The notes beneath the pieces are model-generated. The model had not been told where the DNA came from. It saw only the letters and a list, made by a program, of their open reading frames with translations, and ran no database searches. Source: Hexactinellida sp. DTS-2022 (taxonomy: Eukaryota; Porifera; Hexactinellida). Taken from it: a stretch of DNA of 64,000 bases. The stretch lies in assembly GCA_028753945.1 (NCBI GenBank), contig JAPNXP010000005.1, positions 4,464,001 to 4,528,000 of the forward strand, in the 5' to 3' direction. The translations under genes were made by a program, and so were the position numbers. Shown in pieces: positions 1 through 12,787 of this stretch; positions within the stretch are counted from its first letter, which is position 1; the number at the start of each line of letters is the position of its first letter.

Positions 1-411
1 AAATATGTTGGTTTACTTGGTTAACTAGATACTGATATATGTTAAAATTTCTTAGAGCTTCGTTTATTACTTATTCTGAAACAATCCAAGCAAGTGCAAA
101 AAACACCCATTTGAGCTATTGAGGTTCAAAATTTTTTAATTGTTTAACTATTCATTAAAAAATGTATCGATGACATCCTTTAATAGTTAATTATATTAAA
201 TGGATAATTCGCTTCGAAAATATTAAAAAATACATAATCAAGAAACTTGATGATTAAGGTTGTTGCTAGATGCTTGTCGTGAAAATAAAATTCGAAAATA
301 TGATTATAATGAAATAAAGTGCTACTATAATATCATGGAATTGTCTGGGAAGTCTAAAATTTCGAAAATCTATTCTGTATTGACTCCTGGATCCATTTTT
401 ACTGACGTCAT
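1..411. other. Gene-free flank
   Basis: AT-rich sequence with no open frame or repeat that I recognise. It ends at the TCAT target duplication of the Ty3/gypsy element that follows. Confidence 0.5.
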
Positions 412-561
412 TGTTGAGAACTTGTAAACAAATGAATAATAAGTTGATTAATAGAAATACAAATAAATAAAGACATTAGTGAAGTCTAACTAAACACACA
501 ATAACTAGTGCGAGCTAAGAGCAACTACTAAGGTTGGTTAACAATCGACTAAACTATAACA
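412..561 (-). repeat. 3' LTR of element A
   Basis: A 150-bp direct repeat of 4949-5098 with TG...CA ends, differing at about two positions. The short purine-rich tract adjoins it on the inner side. Confidence 0.92.
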
Positions 562-3500
562 TCACCCCCTTTCGGAAATCTCACTTTGTCTGAGGGGGAT
601 ATTCGCGTTGTGGTGCTTCGTCCCATGTCACGTAATCTCCAAGATACTGTGGACGTCTCCGATCTCTTATTGGGTAACGTCTCGTTCCCATTTCTCCTCC
701 ACGATCCTCTGGGATCGTATCTAGTTCCTCGTAGTCTCCACTCACTGTACTATCAACTGTACCTGCTCTATCACCTTCATTTTGAGTATAACTGTTAGGG
801 GGGTCAGAGTTCTCTTCTCCTTGACCCATCAACGCCTGGGGTTCTGTCGTTTGGGTTTCAGGAGTTTGGAACGTAATTGGGATGGTTCCTTCGTATTGCT
901 TGCAGTGATCCAAGTGTACCCACTTATCCCGGTGGATCAGTCTGAGTTTCACGTCAGCTTCTCTCCGCGCGAGTACTTGATATGGTCCGTCGAACCTGGG
1001 AACTAGTGAATCCTCTCTAGCATTCCTCCTGAGAAGGACCAGATCTCCACTTGAGACCTGTGATTCAGATTTTCCTTTGTTACACCTCTCCCTCGCTTTC
1101 CTGAGGTTTTGATCAGAATACTCCTTCGCAATCGAGTTGAGCTCTGCTTGCTTGCGTCTTAAGGATTCCAAGTATTCGCTGTGTGTATTACTTTCGCATT
1201 CCTGTAACTCATTGCACCATGCGTCGAGAGGGCTCAGAGGTTCACGACCATACGTTAACATGTGTGGAGAGACTCGAGTCGTACTATTCACCATTGCATT
1301 GCAGTGGAATGAAACTTCGGAGAGCAAGGATGGCCAAGAACCTCTATCTAATTGCCTGTCCTGCTGCAGGCAACGAATGACTTGCTTGACCATTCCGATA
1401 TTTCTCTCTGACATCCCATCTGACTGAGGTCGGTAGGGTGTCGTTCTCCTCTTGTTTACACCGAGTGCATGGCAGAACGTTCTGAATGTTTCGCCGTCTA
1501 CGTTCGGCACCTGGTCACTCTATACCACCTTTGGGACACCATGTCCTTTGTAAACCCAGGCTTCTTCAAAAGCTTTCACGATTGTCGCTGCTCGTTGGTC
1601 TTTCATCGGCTGGACCTCTATGTGTCTGCTGAACAGGTCAACTATCAACAGAAAGTAGCGATATCCATCCTCTGACCAGGGAAGCGTCCCGATATCGATG
1701 CCCACTGCGTACCCAGGTCTCCCTTCGTATCCACACATTTCGCGAATCGGTTCTTTGCCCTTATTGGAAGGTTTTGATTTGTGGCAAACTAAGCAATTCC
1801 GGCAGGACTTCTCTACGTCCCTAGCCATCCCGACCCAGAAAAAATTCTTCCGCAGTGATTGTAATGTGCCGGCTTTTCCGAAATGGTGCTGTGAGTGTAC
1901 CTGTTCAATTACCTCGCATTTTATCTGTTTCGGTACCACTATCCTGTCCTGGAAGAAGAGTTTCCCTTGTACCACTTTAAGACGTTCTCCTACTTTCCTG
2001 AGACCCCCAGTTATTACCCTTTCACTTGATCTCAGTTGTCTGAGTGCGTCCTCGATAACTGGATCCCTTGATTGTCCTTCTGCAATCTTGGCCGGGAGAC
2101 TTTGTGTGGATTCCGTCACGTAGATTTTGTCCTCAAAGGCATCTTCTGAATTAACCTCCTCATCGAATTTGGCTTCTAGATTCCGACTGAGGTAGTCTGC
2201 CACGATGTTTTCCCTCCCAGGGCGTACGGCAATCTCTAGGGGTATTCCTTGAAGCTCCATTAACCACCTGGCAAATGTAGGCTTGGGGTCTTTTTGATTT
2301 TGGAGCCATCTCAAGGGAGAATGATCGGTGTGCACTACTACCCTCTCAGCACCTTTCAAATAAACACTCCATTTGCGAGTTGCCGCAATTACTGCCCACG
2401 TCTCTAGTTGCCCGGCCGAATAATTCTTCTGGCTGGGGCTAAGTTCGGATGAGTAGTACTCGAGGGGTCTCACTTTCTGAGTTGCTTCGTCCATCTGTCC
2501 AAGCACTGCTCCTATTCCCGTTCCACAAGCGTCTGTTTCAATATGGAAAGCCTGTCTCCAGTCTGGGAAGGCCAATGTGACCGGGTCCCCAGATAACACC
2601 CGGCGTAGATGTTGGAATGCCTCCTCGCATCCAGCGTCCCAATCCCATTTTACCCCTTTACGCGTGAGAGAATATAACGGCCCAGCTATACTAGCAATGT
2701 TCTGGATGTAGCAACGATAGTAGTTCACCGTGCCGAGGAAGCGTTGCAATTGGGAAACTGTTTGCGGCCTAGAGAAGTTTCGCACTCTTTCTACATAGCC
2801 ATTCAGTGGGCTTCCCCCCCCTCGTGATAGCCAGTGCCCTAGGAATTCAACGGATTCGAAGCCTAGCTGGCACTTGTCCATCCTCAGTTGCAGCCCCGCC
2901 TCGTCCAACCTCTCGAACACCCGAGTAAGGTGGTCAAGATGTTCCGTAAATGTTTGTGAATACACCAAAATGTCATCCACGTAACTCTCTACGTTGTTAA
3001 GCCCGTTTAATGCTTGGTCCATTACCCTCTGAAAAGTAGCCTGGCTGTTGCAAAGTCCAAATGGCATAGCCAACATCTCGAACAACCCACGTGGTGTGTG
3101 GAACGCTGTCTTTTCTGTGTCTTTTGGGCGAATTGGAATAGTCCAGTAAGCAGAAGCTATATCCAACTTGGAGAAATAGTGACTCCCGCGAAGCTTATCA
3201 AATATGCTTTGTGGATTCGGTAAGCTGTATTCATCCCTTTTAGTAATCTTATTCAGACGTCTGTAATCCACTGCGAACCGCAGGCTACCGTCCTTCTTTC
3301 TAACAAGGACCACGTCTGAAGCCCAAGGCGACGAGCTGGGTTTCACTATCGGTGGGCGAGCTGCTAGCATATCCTCTAATTGTCTGTTTATCTCCTCTTC
3401 CCACTTCGGGGGAACTCTTCTCGGGCGGCTCTTCTGAGGTAACGCGTCCCCAGTCACAATAGCGTGATAAGTTGATAGCTTGGTACGTGACGGTTTCTTG

Positions 3501-4948
3501 TGATTCAGTGCAAATCCATGATGGAACTTCTCGATAATTTTCTCGAGCTTAGAGTGTTCCTCACGCGGTAACTTTTGATTAATCAGATTGGGATGCTTTC
3601 TTCTGCTAGGATTTTCAACTTCTTCGTCTTGCTTTGCTACTTGAGCCCTGGCCAGCCGAGTTCCGCCACATATCTCTGTCTCATAGGACTCCCAAGTATC
3701 CCCAATCTTGATCCTGCTATTCTGAAAGTCGAATGAAACCGTACCCAGCTTTTGCATTAGCTGACGGCCGAGAAGTACCGTGGGTTCTTCAGTGTCGAGT
3801 ACCTGTATTTTCTGCACTACCGGTCTGTGCGAACCAACTTTTACCTTGGCCATCATGTACCCCAAGACCTGCACGGGACTGTTGCACAGCCCATACACCT
3901 TACTAGGCTCGTGTTCTATTATTTGAGTTAGGTTCAGTCTCTCTACTGTACCCCTGTCAATTACACAAGGTGTTGCTCCAGTATCCAACATTGCTGCTAC
4001 TTCCTTACCTTGGATTCGTACTATGAGCGTGACTGCGTTCTCACTAGTTGACACTTGGTAAACGTTTCCCCTGTCTATCACCGACTTCTTTCCGTAGCTT
4101 AAATTCCTCTTGGATGGACAGTAGCTGGTGCGGTGTCCGCTCTGCTTGCATACTGCGCATCTTTTGTGTGGACATTCACGTATGAAATGGCCAGGTTGAC
4201 CGCAGCCGAAGCACTTCCGTTCTGAGGGCGTTGCCTTCTTACTCTTCGGAAACCTAGTATCTGATCCGCGTACGCGAACCGTTTGGACCGTATCCTCATC
4301 ATCTTCGCTTGACACTGCGCTCTGGTCAGCGCCCGACGTTACTTCGATAGTCTTCGCGTAACACACCTTGGGGGAGTTCACACCGCGCCATCCTTTGTCG
4401 AGAGGTATCCCTTTACTCTGCAGCACTTGCCGAATCTCCGCTGCGAATTTGACAGCCCCATCCTCAGAGAGGTCTGCTATTTGCGGAGTTACCCATTCTT
4501 TGAGTTTCGGCTGCACTTCTTGAGGAAGTTGAGTTACCATAAATCTGCAAGCTTGTTTGGGGGTGATCTGTGCTATCTTTTCCTCTTCTAAGTACCTCGC
4601 GAAGAAATCCATAGCGGTTTCACCAGGTGGCCACGTCATGAGTCGGAATCTCTCAGTGGCAGCAAATTCGTCTGCTTTGGGGTCTAGTCGCTCTATTAGG
4701 TATTCGAACGCGGCTTGGAGTGATTCTGTTTCTAGTGCACCTATTACCACTTTGCACTCCATTTTCCCTCGATTGATATAAGCTGGCAGTAGTCTGATCG
4801 CTGCTTTGGCACCTCCTTCCCCCTGTATTATGGTGGATACCGCCGCTTCGAAATGTGGTCGCCACGAGGTAATTGTCTGTCCTTCACGCAACGGTGGAAT
4901 TCCAATGGAGATCGGCGTTGCCATTTTGTCTGATAGTATTTGTATTTA

Positions 4949-5098
4949 TGTTGAGAACTTGTAAACAAATGAATAATAAGTTGATTAATAGAAATACAAA
5001 TAAATATAGCCATTAGTGAAGTCTAACTAAACACACAATAACTAGTGCGAGCTAAGAGCAACTACTAAGGTTGGTTAACAATCGACTAAACTATAACA
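4949..5098 (-). repeat. 5' LTR of element A
   Basis: A 150-bp copy of 412-561 with TG...CA ends, followed by the TCAT duplication. An LTR this short is unusual for Ty3/gypsy. Confidence 0.92.
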
Positions 5099-6345
5099 TC
5101 ATTCTGATTATTTAGCTAATTAAGTGAACATACCTCACTTTTATATTCCTCTATTTGATTTCTATTAGTTCATATATATATGTTGCAGGCCATATGCGTT
5201 TCCAGGCGAAACGCGTTTCGCCTAGGCCAAACGCGTTTCGCCTGAGAAAAGACGCCAAACGCGTTTCGCCTAGGCCAAACGCGTTTCCATTTTAATATAA
5301 TCCTCATGGGTGTCTATTATTAGATATTGAAATCACTATATGCTATTTATCGTTGATGTGGTAATTAGAGGCTATTATTAAGCAGTTAATTAAGATCATC
5401 CAAGCTCTTCCTTTTCATTCATACACGTATTTAATTATTATTTATTTATACGAATTAACCTAACCTTAGTTATAGTATAGTATTTTATTATTATATTCAT
5501 TATTAATTAAGGATCAATACAATTTACACAAATTCTAATACTGAGTAGCGAATTTTTATATCTAAGTGGCCGATGTGACTTATTTGACTTACCGTATGTA
5601 GCATTACTATTACATACTGACAACTAATTTTAAGTGTTGCATATCATCCCAATATTATACATTTCCATCACTTTAGTCTTAGTTTAGTAACTATGTTTTT
5701 CCTCCATCAAAAATGCCACGGAAAATGGACTTAGAGAGATGGCATAAGGTGATGCTAGTGAAATAGATTTGTAAGTAATATATGTAGTTATTGTAGCGAT
5801 TCTATAGTTTTCAACATGATACTGTGCAGGCTTTCATCCAGGAAAATATTACCCCGCTCCTAGATTTTGTAGAGCTCGTTCAGTTTTCATTTTGTATTCC
5901 TAGATTAGTCAACTTGTATTAAGTATATGGGAGGAACTCTCGATATTGTAGGCCTAGAATCGATTTTGTACGCCTAGATAAAAATCCTGCCAAATTACGC
6001 TCTTTTAGGCGCGCCCAGCACGCCTGGATAACACCCTGATACTGTGTCAGCTGTTAGGATATGGGATAATTGCTGTCGGGAGGACATCTGTGTTTGTTAT
6101 TCGCATTGTATCAAAGCGTTAGGAGAATAGAAACCGAATTTATATTGGAGATATAACTAACTTCCAAAAGTTAAATAAGGTAAACAAGTACAGTCAGCGG
6201 CAGTATACACTAAGATCGGTATTCACTAAGATTTAAGTTCGAACTTAAGACCGAACTTAAGCAACTTAGGGAGGTGCCTTAAGTATTGTATTTGATTCGA
6301 TTTTCACTAATTACTTCATAAACGTTGTTCAAACGTACTTCTATC

Positions 6346-6810
6346 CAGGGTTGTTAATCCAATCCAATCCAATCCAATCGACAATCCAATCCAATCGAGC
6401 CAAATTTGGAAAATCGGCAATCCAAATTTCGACAATCGATTATTCGGATGATAATCCAATCGCAATCGACAATCCAAAATATCATCGATTCTTTTGGATT
6501 GTTTCTCCGATTTTTTCGATCGTTTACTCCTCAGTATTATATCAAAAAGAGTTATGTTTCATCATATGTTCAAACTTAAAACATATATCATTGCATTGGG
6601 TTTAATTGACGAGCAATTGAGCATTTTAAATTTTGGCATTATTTAGATATTGAAAAAACAAACAATCGAAAAAATCGATGAAAATTCATCGATTGCAATC
6701 CAATCGATAAAAATCGAAGCAATCAAATCAACAATCCAATCGATGAAAAATGCAGCAATCGGCAATCGAAATCTTCTCGATTGGATTGGATTGGCAAGTT
6801 GGCAACCCTG
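6346..6810. mobile_element. hAT-type MITE (CAGGGTTG...CAACCCTG)
   Basis: The 465-bp element is flanked by a perfect 8-bp duplication CTTCTATC (6338-6345 and 6811-6818). Its ends are inverted, and its interior is a low-complexity run of AATCC/GATTG motifs. No coding capacity. Confidence 0.88.
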
Positions 6811-7438
6811 CTTCTATCGAACATTTAATCTACCTTGATTGATATTAGACTTCAAATAAACTTTAAATATTTCTTCTTTGTTCCTAATAATTTGACATTA
6901 ATTGCGCTCAAAAATAAAAAAATAGAATTATATATTTTTACTAGATCAATAATAAATAAACAATAACTAAATTATACATTAGTTTTGTATTTAATTAGGA
7001 TAATGCTGTATTCTAATCATATTTACTTTAACGTTATTTTCTTAAGACTTAAGATCGACCTTAAGACTTAATATCGATCTGAAGACTTAAATCAACTTAG
7101 TAAATATATATTGTCGCCTGAAACGAATTCTGAGGCGGTTTCCTATTTATGAGACAGCCCGTAACTTATACAACATAATGCTATCATAGATTACACCAAA
7201 CAATCTATATTTTGCACATGCTATTATAAACGAAGACAGGAGGAATATTCTGGGCTAGCCCAGTTTAACCCCTGGGGTACAAACTAGGCTAGGGCCGCCG
7301 CTAGGCTAGTTATACACCGGGTATATTCTGGTGGGGGGTATAATCTGGGCTGCTACACAGGGCGATGATCCGCTTTGAATCATGGTTGCGTTAGTTGTGT
7401 ATCCAGAACACAGCTATTAGATAGGTCTCATAGTACAC

Positions 7439-7644
7439 CAGTGGCGTAGCCAGACCTTGAGGTCAACCTGGGCACACACATGGGGCACTCACCCATGCGA
7501 ATCCAGAAGAAAATCTAGGGGGTCAAAATTTTATCCCAGCGAGCGTAGCGAGCGATCTAGAGTGGGCTTGCCCCGTAAAATCTTTCACAGAGTTTATGTG
7601 AAAAACCAGGGCATTATTGTTCTTGCTGCTACTAGTCACACAAT

Positions 7645-7691
<47 letters not shown>

Positions 7692-8844
7692 GGGGATACG
7701 GCATCCCATACAACAAAGTATTTTTAACTATAATATTATATAATACTAGCGTACAACGCTTGCTCGGTCGCTTCGACACCTCTAATTTCCACAGAACAAC
7801 CGCTTCACGGTTGTTCTGTGGTACTAATCTCAACAATTCTCGTAGATAGTGTGCATTGTTCTAGATACATTAATTTCCTTCCATTATTAAGCACAATCTC
7901 ATACAGGCTCATAGCAAGGAAATTATTATTGGTGCGGCGAAGTGACGTCGAGTTATTGATCTCAGTTTGACTCAAAATGGTACCCGAATATTGATGCGGC
8001 TTTCTAAAATATTGTTGCGGTCAAGGCCACACCTGCCGCACCTGCTCCTGCAGGCAAGGCTGGATTCGGTTAACGGTTAGAGATTTTATTAACCAGTTAG
8101 CCGGTCAGTTGAATATCAGCAGAGTTATTGGAAAATTAATGTATAAAGTATTAAATCTTTTTGAATTTTATCAGAATATGTAGTCCAAAATCTATTTCTC
8201 ATCACCACTTATAAATTTTCTTAGAAAACATTGATTTAAATTTACCTAAAGCACGAAATGTATCAGTTATTATACTTATGCGGTTATACTATATACAGCT
8301 GAGCCTGAGCTGAGTCTTATTCTGTAGTATAATCAAAATTTATAAAGGATTTATAGTATTGAGTAGGATGGGCGGTTAACCAGTTAACCGTGGCGAGAAA
8401 TCGAATTGTAACCGTAGCCTCATCGGTTAATCAACCCCACCCTTGTGCGAGCCTTTAGCTAATTGTATGATTTAATTCGACAGCAAATCTATAATTAAAA
8501 TTCAGAATTTATCGGCGGCGTACGAATACTTTTGGTAGGGCACTGTACATAGTTCGGATAATAGAGGTTGCACACTTTTGAAAAGAAAAGCTCGAGAAAG
8601 TATGAGAGTAATTAGATTTTGAACGAGAGTATTTGGTTTGAACAATAATAGGACAGTAAAGTAACGGTATCGACGAAGAATATGTTTGCTCCCCATCCTT
8701 GTCCTAGATGCGCCTTTGCAGCAGGCCCTGACTATGTATTTCAGCAGGGTCCCTGGGTTGAAATCCTGAGCCGGTCGGGCCCCAAGCCTCAGCCGCGCTA
8801 ACCGGGGCCTGGCCCCGTCTGGCTCCTCCCTGGCTACGCCACTG
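7439..8844. mobile_element. hAT-type element (CAGTGGCGTAGCC ends)
   Basis: The inverted ends CAGTGGCGTAGCCAG and CTGGCTACGCCACTG enclose 1.4 kb and are flanked by TAGTACAC and TTGTACAC (7 of 8 bases match). These ends are typical of hAT elements. The inside holds a TAA microsatellite and GTTAACCAGTTAACC-type repeats but no transposase. The open frames here are accidental. Confidence 0.8.
7646..7691. repeat. (TAA)n microsatellite
   Basis: Fifteen or so tandem TAA units inside the hAT-type element. Confidence 0.95.
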
Positions 8845-9558
8845 TTGTACACACATTAAATGTCATACTGTTGACAAAGAAATTACTTGAGGAGACACCT
8901 TACAATAAATATTCCTACAATTAGTTTTTAACTTAGTCACTTTAAATTTGTGCCACCTGTGCCACAAGTGGAACATGGTAGGAATATGCAGGCCACTTTT
9001 GAAATGTCGACAGCCCCAATTGCCCCAAACATTTACTTAGCATAACAAGCAATCAACCAAACTTGGAAAATTAATAAGTTAATAAGTCACATAAGATACT
9101 AATCACAAAATCGGCCACTTAGATATAAAAATTCGCTACTCACAGTACTCAGTATTAGAATTTGTGTAAATTGTATTGATCCTTAATTAATAATGAATAA
9201 TAATAATAAAATACTATACTATAACTAAGGTTAGGTTAATTCGTATAAATGAATAATAATTAAATACGTGTATGAATGAAAAGGAAGAGCTTGGATGATC
9301 TTAATTAACTGCTTAATAATAGCCTCTAATTACCACATCAACGATAAATAGCATATAGTGATTTCAATATCTAATAATAGACACCCATGAGGATTATATT
9401 AAAATGGAAACGCGTTTGGCCTAGGCGAAACGCGTTTGGCGTCTTTTCTCAGGCGAAACGCGTTTGGCCTAGGCGAAACGCGTTTCGCCTGGAAACGCAT
9501 TTGGCCTGCAACATATACTATATATATATATTAGATTATCTATTACTAATATGTATTG

Positions 9559-9626
9559 ACAGCGCAGTGGGCAGTTTACGGAGACTGCAAGCTACAGGTA
9601 ATGGGTTCGATATCCCGGTGTGACCA
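9559..9626 (+). repeat. tRNA-like SINE head or tRNA relic
   Basis: The stretch resembles a tRNA gene: a box-A-like GCGCAGTGGGCAG and a box-B-like GGGTTCGATATCCC with paired flanks. It has no clean acceptor stem. It is followed by a duplicated unit (ACTGTGCCGACTATnCTATAGTATAGTGG) near 9635-9730. This suggests the head of a tRNA-derived SINE rather than a working tRNA. Confidence 0.55.
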
Positions 9627-9837
9627 TGTTTTTACTGTGCCGACTATACTATAGTATAGTGGCCCAGTTCTAATCTTAGTGCCTTGGTTAGTTATAATAA
9701 CTGTGCCGACTATGCTATAGTATAGTGGCTAATCTTACTGCTTTGGTTACCGAATCCTCTCCACAGAACAGAGTTTTATTAACTAAGAACCCAAATTTCA
9801 GAGCAGGTGTCTAATGGGTTACAGATGTGCATGGTAA

Positions 9838-9908
9838 AAAAATTCTATCAAAAATCGTGACCCCAGGTACACAGTGCACCTGGGGTCACGATTTTTGATA
9901 GAATTTTT
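9838..9908. repeat. Perfect 31-bp-arm hairpin
   Basis: Arms 9838-9868 and 9878-9908 are exact reverse complements around a 9-base loop. The arms include GTGACCCCAGGT. Either a tiny foldback element or the junction of one. No gene nearby. Confidence 0.85.
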
Positions 9909-10229
9909 GAACACATTTTTGAACCTGTTTAATACGCTATCTCTTAATTTCCAATTGAAAGTGAAAGTAAATGAAATTGAATTGAATTGAAAGTGAAAAT
10001 GAAAGTGGTTTTTTTTCTATTTATACCTTGGACCCCAGGGCATCTATGTCATAATATTATTAATTAAGTTAATGTTAAAAAAGGAACAATAAATAGTACC
10101 CGAATATTCAATTTATATGCATTCGATAGAGAATTGAATTCTACACCCTTTCACAGTGCACGAATTTTCAAATTGGATTTAGTTTGTGCCACAATTGAGT
10201 TGCAAATTTCCTTTGTTTACTAACACTTG

Positions 10230-10525
10230 AGTTCATTTGAAAGTGATAAATCTAACTCTATTGTTTCAACTTGTAATAATAATATTAATTCCACTTGTGA
10301 GATCGAGTAGGCTTCTATTTTCGAATCGAAAACTAGATTTTACATTTCATAACAACGACAGATTATGTGATTATATTTCCTTTCTGCAAGAATACTCTTG
10401 CACTGTTAATATACTGACATAATTAATTAATATTAATTCAGTCTTTATTTGACTTATACTTATAGATACTTCCAATTTGTTTATTAGTGGTCATCGAGTG
10501 TGCGGAATTGAAATTTGGTATCCAA
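10230..10525. repeat. Dispersed repeat (copy 1)
   Basis: The part from 10325 onward recurs in direct orientation at 13735-13925. The motif TCTATTGTTTCAACTTGTAA also recurs near 21555 and 24410. AT-rich and non-coding; ends not defined. Confidence 0.65.
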
Positions 10526-10796
10526 ATTTATTTTATTTACTCTTTATGACCAGGGATGGAAATAGCCAAGCTGTTAATAGGCAAATTGTAACAGCCACTG
10601 GCTGTTAACAGCAAATTAAAATCGAAGCTAGATGCTGACCAATGCAATAATTGAAATACGTATTATTATATAATCATTTAGTTTCAAATTTCACTGTTAT
10701 GTAAATACGATATACAATTCGAATTTAAAAAAATTTAGTATAACTTTCTTTGCTTGTCCCTTTTTCCTTAATTTTTACTGATACAATTATTGAATT

Positions 10797-10951
10797 TGAA
10801 CAGCTAGAATTGGCTGTTAACAGCTTAAATTGGGCTGTTAACAGCTAGAATTGGCTGTTAACAGCTCAAAATTGGCTGTTAACAGCTTGAATTGGCTGCT
10901 AACAGCTTAAATTGGGCTGTTAACAGCTAGAATTGGTTGTTAACAGCTCGT
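10797..10951. repeat. GCTGTTAACAGC tandem array
   Basis: Seven or eight copies of a unit of about 22 bases, each holding the palindrome GCTGTTAACAGC spaced by AATTG or TTAAATTG. A related outlier lies at 10600. The array may be the subterminal part of a MITE starting near CAGGGATGG (10552). Confidence 0.85.
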
Positions 10952-11233
10952 TCAGCTACATTAAAAAATTAGCTCGTCAGCACAAATAAACACTCATATA
11001 TTAAAATTGTAATTTAAACGTGTGGCTAGTAAATTATATGTAATTCATTCATTCAGTTAACAAAATATGAATAAAATAATTACGAAGTAGGTATTTTTAG
11101 CTCTCATAATGGAAAAATACTCATTGCATAGCTTGGAAAGGAGTTAAATTGTATACTTAATCCAGATGATTAAAACTCGATTGCTGTGTGTTTGTGTGTT
11201 TGTAAGTCCGGATAGTATTAAATTGGTAGGTGA

Positions 11234-11302
11234 ATAGAAACCGCATTTATAATTGCTATAGAAACTATTAGTTTATATAGCAATTATAAATGCGGTTTCT
11301 AT
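11234..11302. repeat. Perfect 27-bp-arm hairpin
   Basis: Arms 11234-11260 and 11276-11302 are exact reverse complements (ATAGAAACCGCATTTATAAT outward) around a 15-base loop. A similar arm fragment, AATAGAAACCGAATTTAT, lies near 6128, so the sequence is dispersed. Confidence 0.85.
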
Positions 11303-12787
11303 ACTTAGATAAGTATGCTGAACAAAATAGCTAAACAATTATTGAAAATTAAAATGAATCAAGAGAATAGCTTCGAACAAGATCATAAGTCCCCAAGATG
11401 TGATTCCGAATTTCGCTATTATAACTTTCATTATGAATATACTTTAGTATGATGTCTTTGTGACAAAATAGGTAACCAAGCTGTGATTATTGTCGGTATA
11501 TAATTATATAGAAAATTAATTGACAAAATTAGTCCAATAGATAAATGATTCAATAAGTAGATTTCGAATAATGAATGAATAATTTTCGAATATATATATA
11601 GTAGTTATTTAAAAGAATACTTTTTATATGAATGATCTGTAAGAAGCAACCAGAATACACATTTGTTATGTAACCTAAGAATGTCAGAGTATGTAATAGT
11701 TTATATGGTAATAACTGGAAATCTAGGGAATATTTCTTGGTTAATTATGTCAGCAAACAGAAATGGGGATATTCAAATAGTTTGAATAGTATTTAATTAC
11801 AGTTAACAATAATTTTTACTATTATTAAATACAATACGTTATATGAAATAGAGATGAATTCGACAGCTTAGAGAGCGAGATATTTCCCTGCGATTGTAAT
11901 ATAGCACCTCAGGGATGGTCAATTTGAGTTTCGAGGCCAAATCTCTAACGTCAAAATAATCACCCGGACCAAGCAAGCAGAGTAGAAATGCATAATTATA
12001 GATGAGTCTAATTTATTAATAAGTACGTGAAAATTCCGGGCCAACTTTAACGAATGTGTCACTAGTTTAGTTGCCGCTAGTTCATTGGGGAAAGGGTGTC
12101 ATAATATTAAGGAATTCCGAATTCCTTCATAATATGACTAGTCGAATTATGTAAGTTCTACTGTATGTTAAATTAGTGGATGAAGGTACAAATGCATATG
12201 GGCCAGAGATTTACCATTTCTAAATATGTTGGAATAAATTGTATTTGCAAATAGATTGGAAATTTCCAATAGTTTTTTTAAAGGATTGAATACTAATACT
12301 AATATTTTAATTTTGATGTGATTCAAATGTATACATCCACGTACGCGAAAAAAGTACTCAAGACACACAAATACTTGTATTTATCAAATGTATCTGACCA
12401 TAGACTTGCCTCATGGATGGTCAGAGGGCAATCCTGCTAGATCTCTGCGCCAAAATGAATTTATGGTCCATTTTTGTCATTTAGGTTAATGCGAAATTAT
12501 ATAATGTATGTTCTATTTCCCTGCTACTTATTATGTACAAGGAGAATAGAGATATTCTTAGTCGATTTGTCCATAATGGCCCCAAAATATGATTTTCATA
12601 ATGGATGATGCGAAAAGATTCGCCATCACGAGTATAATAATTTTGGATAAATGTTCACAACTTCGAACGCCGGGCCCTTCCGATGAAGGTAAATGTATTC
12701 GTCCTATTGAAGTGACCTTTGCGTGGAATTGTAATACACTCAAACCTCTGAGATTCGGGCACCTCCCTCAATCGGGTACCCTATAGG
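11303..12787. other. Gene-free AT-rich stretch
   Basis: No convincing coding frame, RNA or repeat structure seen on either strand. Confidence 0.5.

Larger units (their letters stand above)
412..5098 (-). mobile_element. Ty3/gypsy LTR element A (fossil, nearly whole)
   Basis: A 4.7-kb LTR element read on the minus strand, flanked by TCAT on both sides (408-411 and 5099-5102). Parts in order of transcription: 5' LTR (4949-5098), a gag-like region starting about 25 bases inside it, two CCHC zinc knuckles near 4.2-4.1 kb, an aspartic protease (LDTGA) near 4.0 kb, reverse transcriptase (YVDDIL) near 3.4-2.8 kb, RNase H near 2.6-2.2 kb, an integrase with HHCC finger near 2.0-0.8 kb, a purine-rich tract (AAAGGGGGTGA) and the 3' LTR (412-561). 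No envelope gene is seen. The LTRs differ at about two sites, so the insertion is young. The coding part looks whole apart from about one break. Family assignment rests on domain order and motifs. The usual TGG-type primer site next to the 5' LTR is not obvious. Confidence 0.93.
5181..9513. mobile_element. 4.3-kb foldback element with palindromic ends
   Basis: Bases 5181-5590 reappear as their reverse complement at about 9080-9513, giving inverted ends of roughly 400 bp. The outermost 100 bp of each end is a run of AGGCGAAACGCGTTT and TAGGCCAAACGCG modules, each nearly self-complementary and rich in CpG, in sharp contrast to the AT-rich inner arm. Both ends sit in TATA-rich flanks, so the target duplication is unclear. 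No transposase frame lies inside. The interior is AT-rich filler with two hAT-type insertions (6346-6810 and 7439-8844). This is a non-autonomous DNA element of unknown superfamily. Confidence 0.8.

Noticed and set aside
7457-7849. 130-residue open frame
   Set aside because: It runs through a hAT-type element and a TAA microsatellite (poly-Asn) and matches no protein pattern.
9559-9626. Functional tRNA gene
   Set aside because: Box A and B-like parts exist but the acceptor stem does not pair, and the 3' repeats suggest a SINE.
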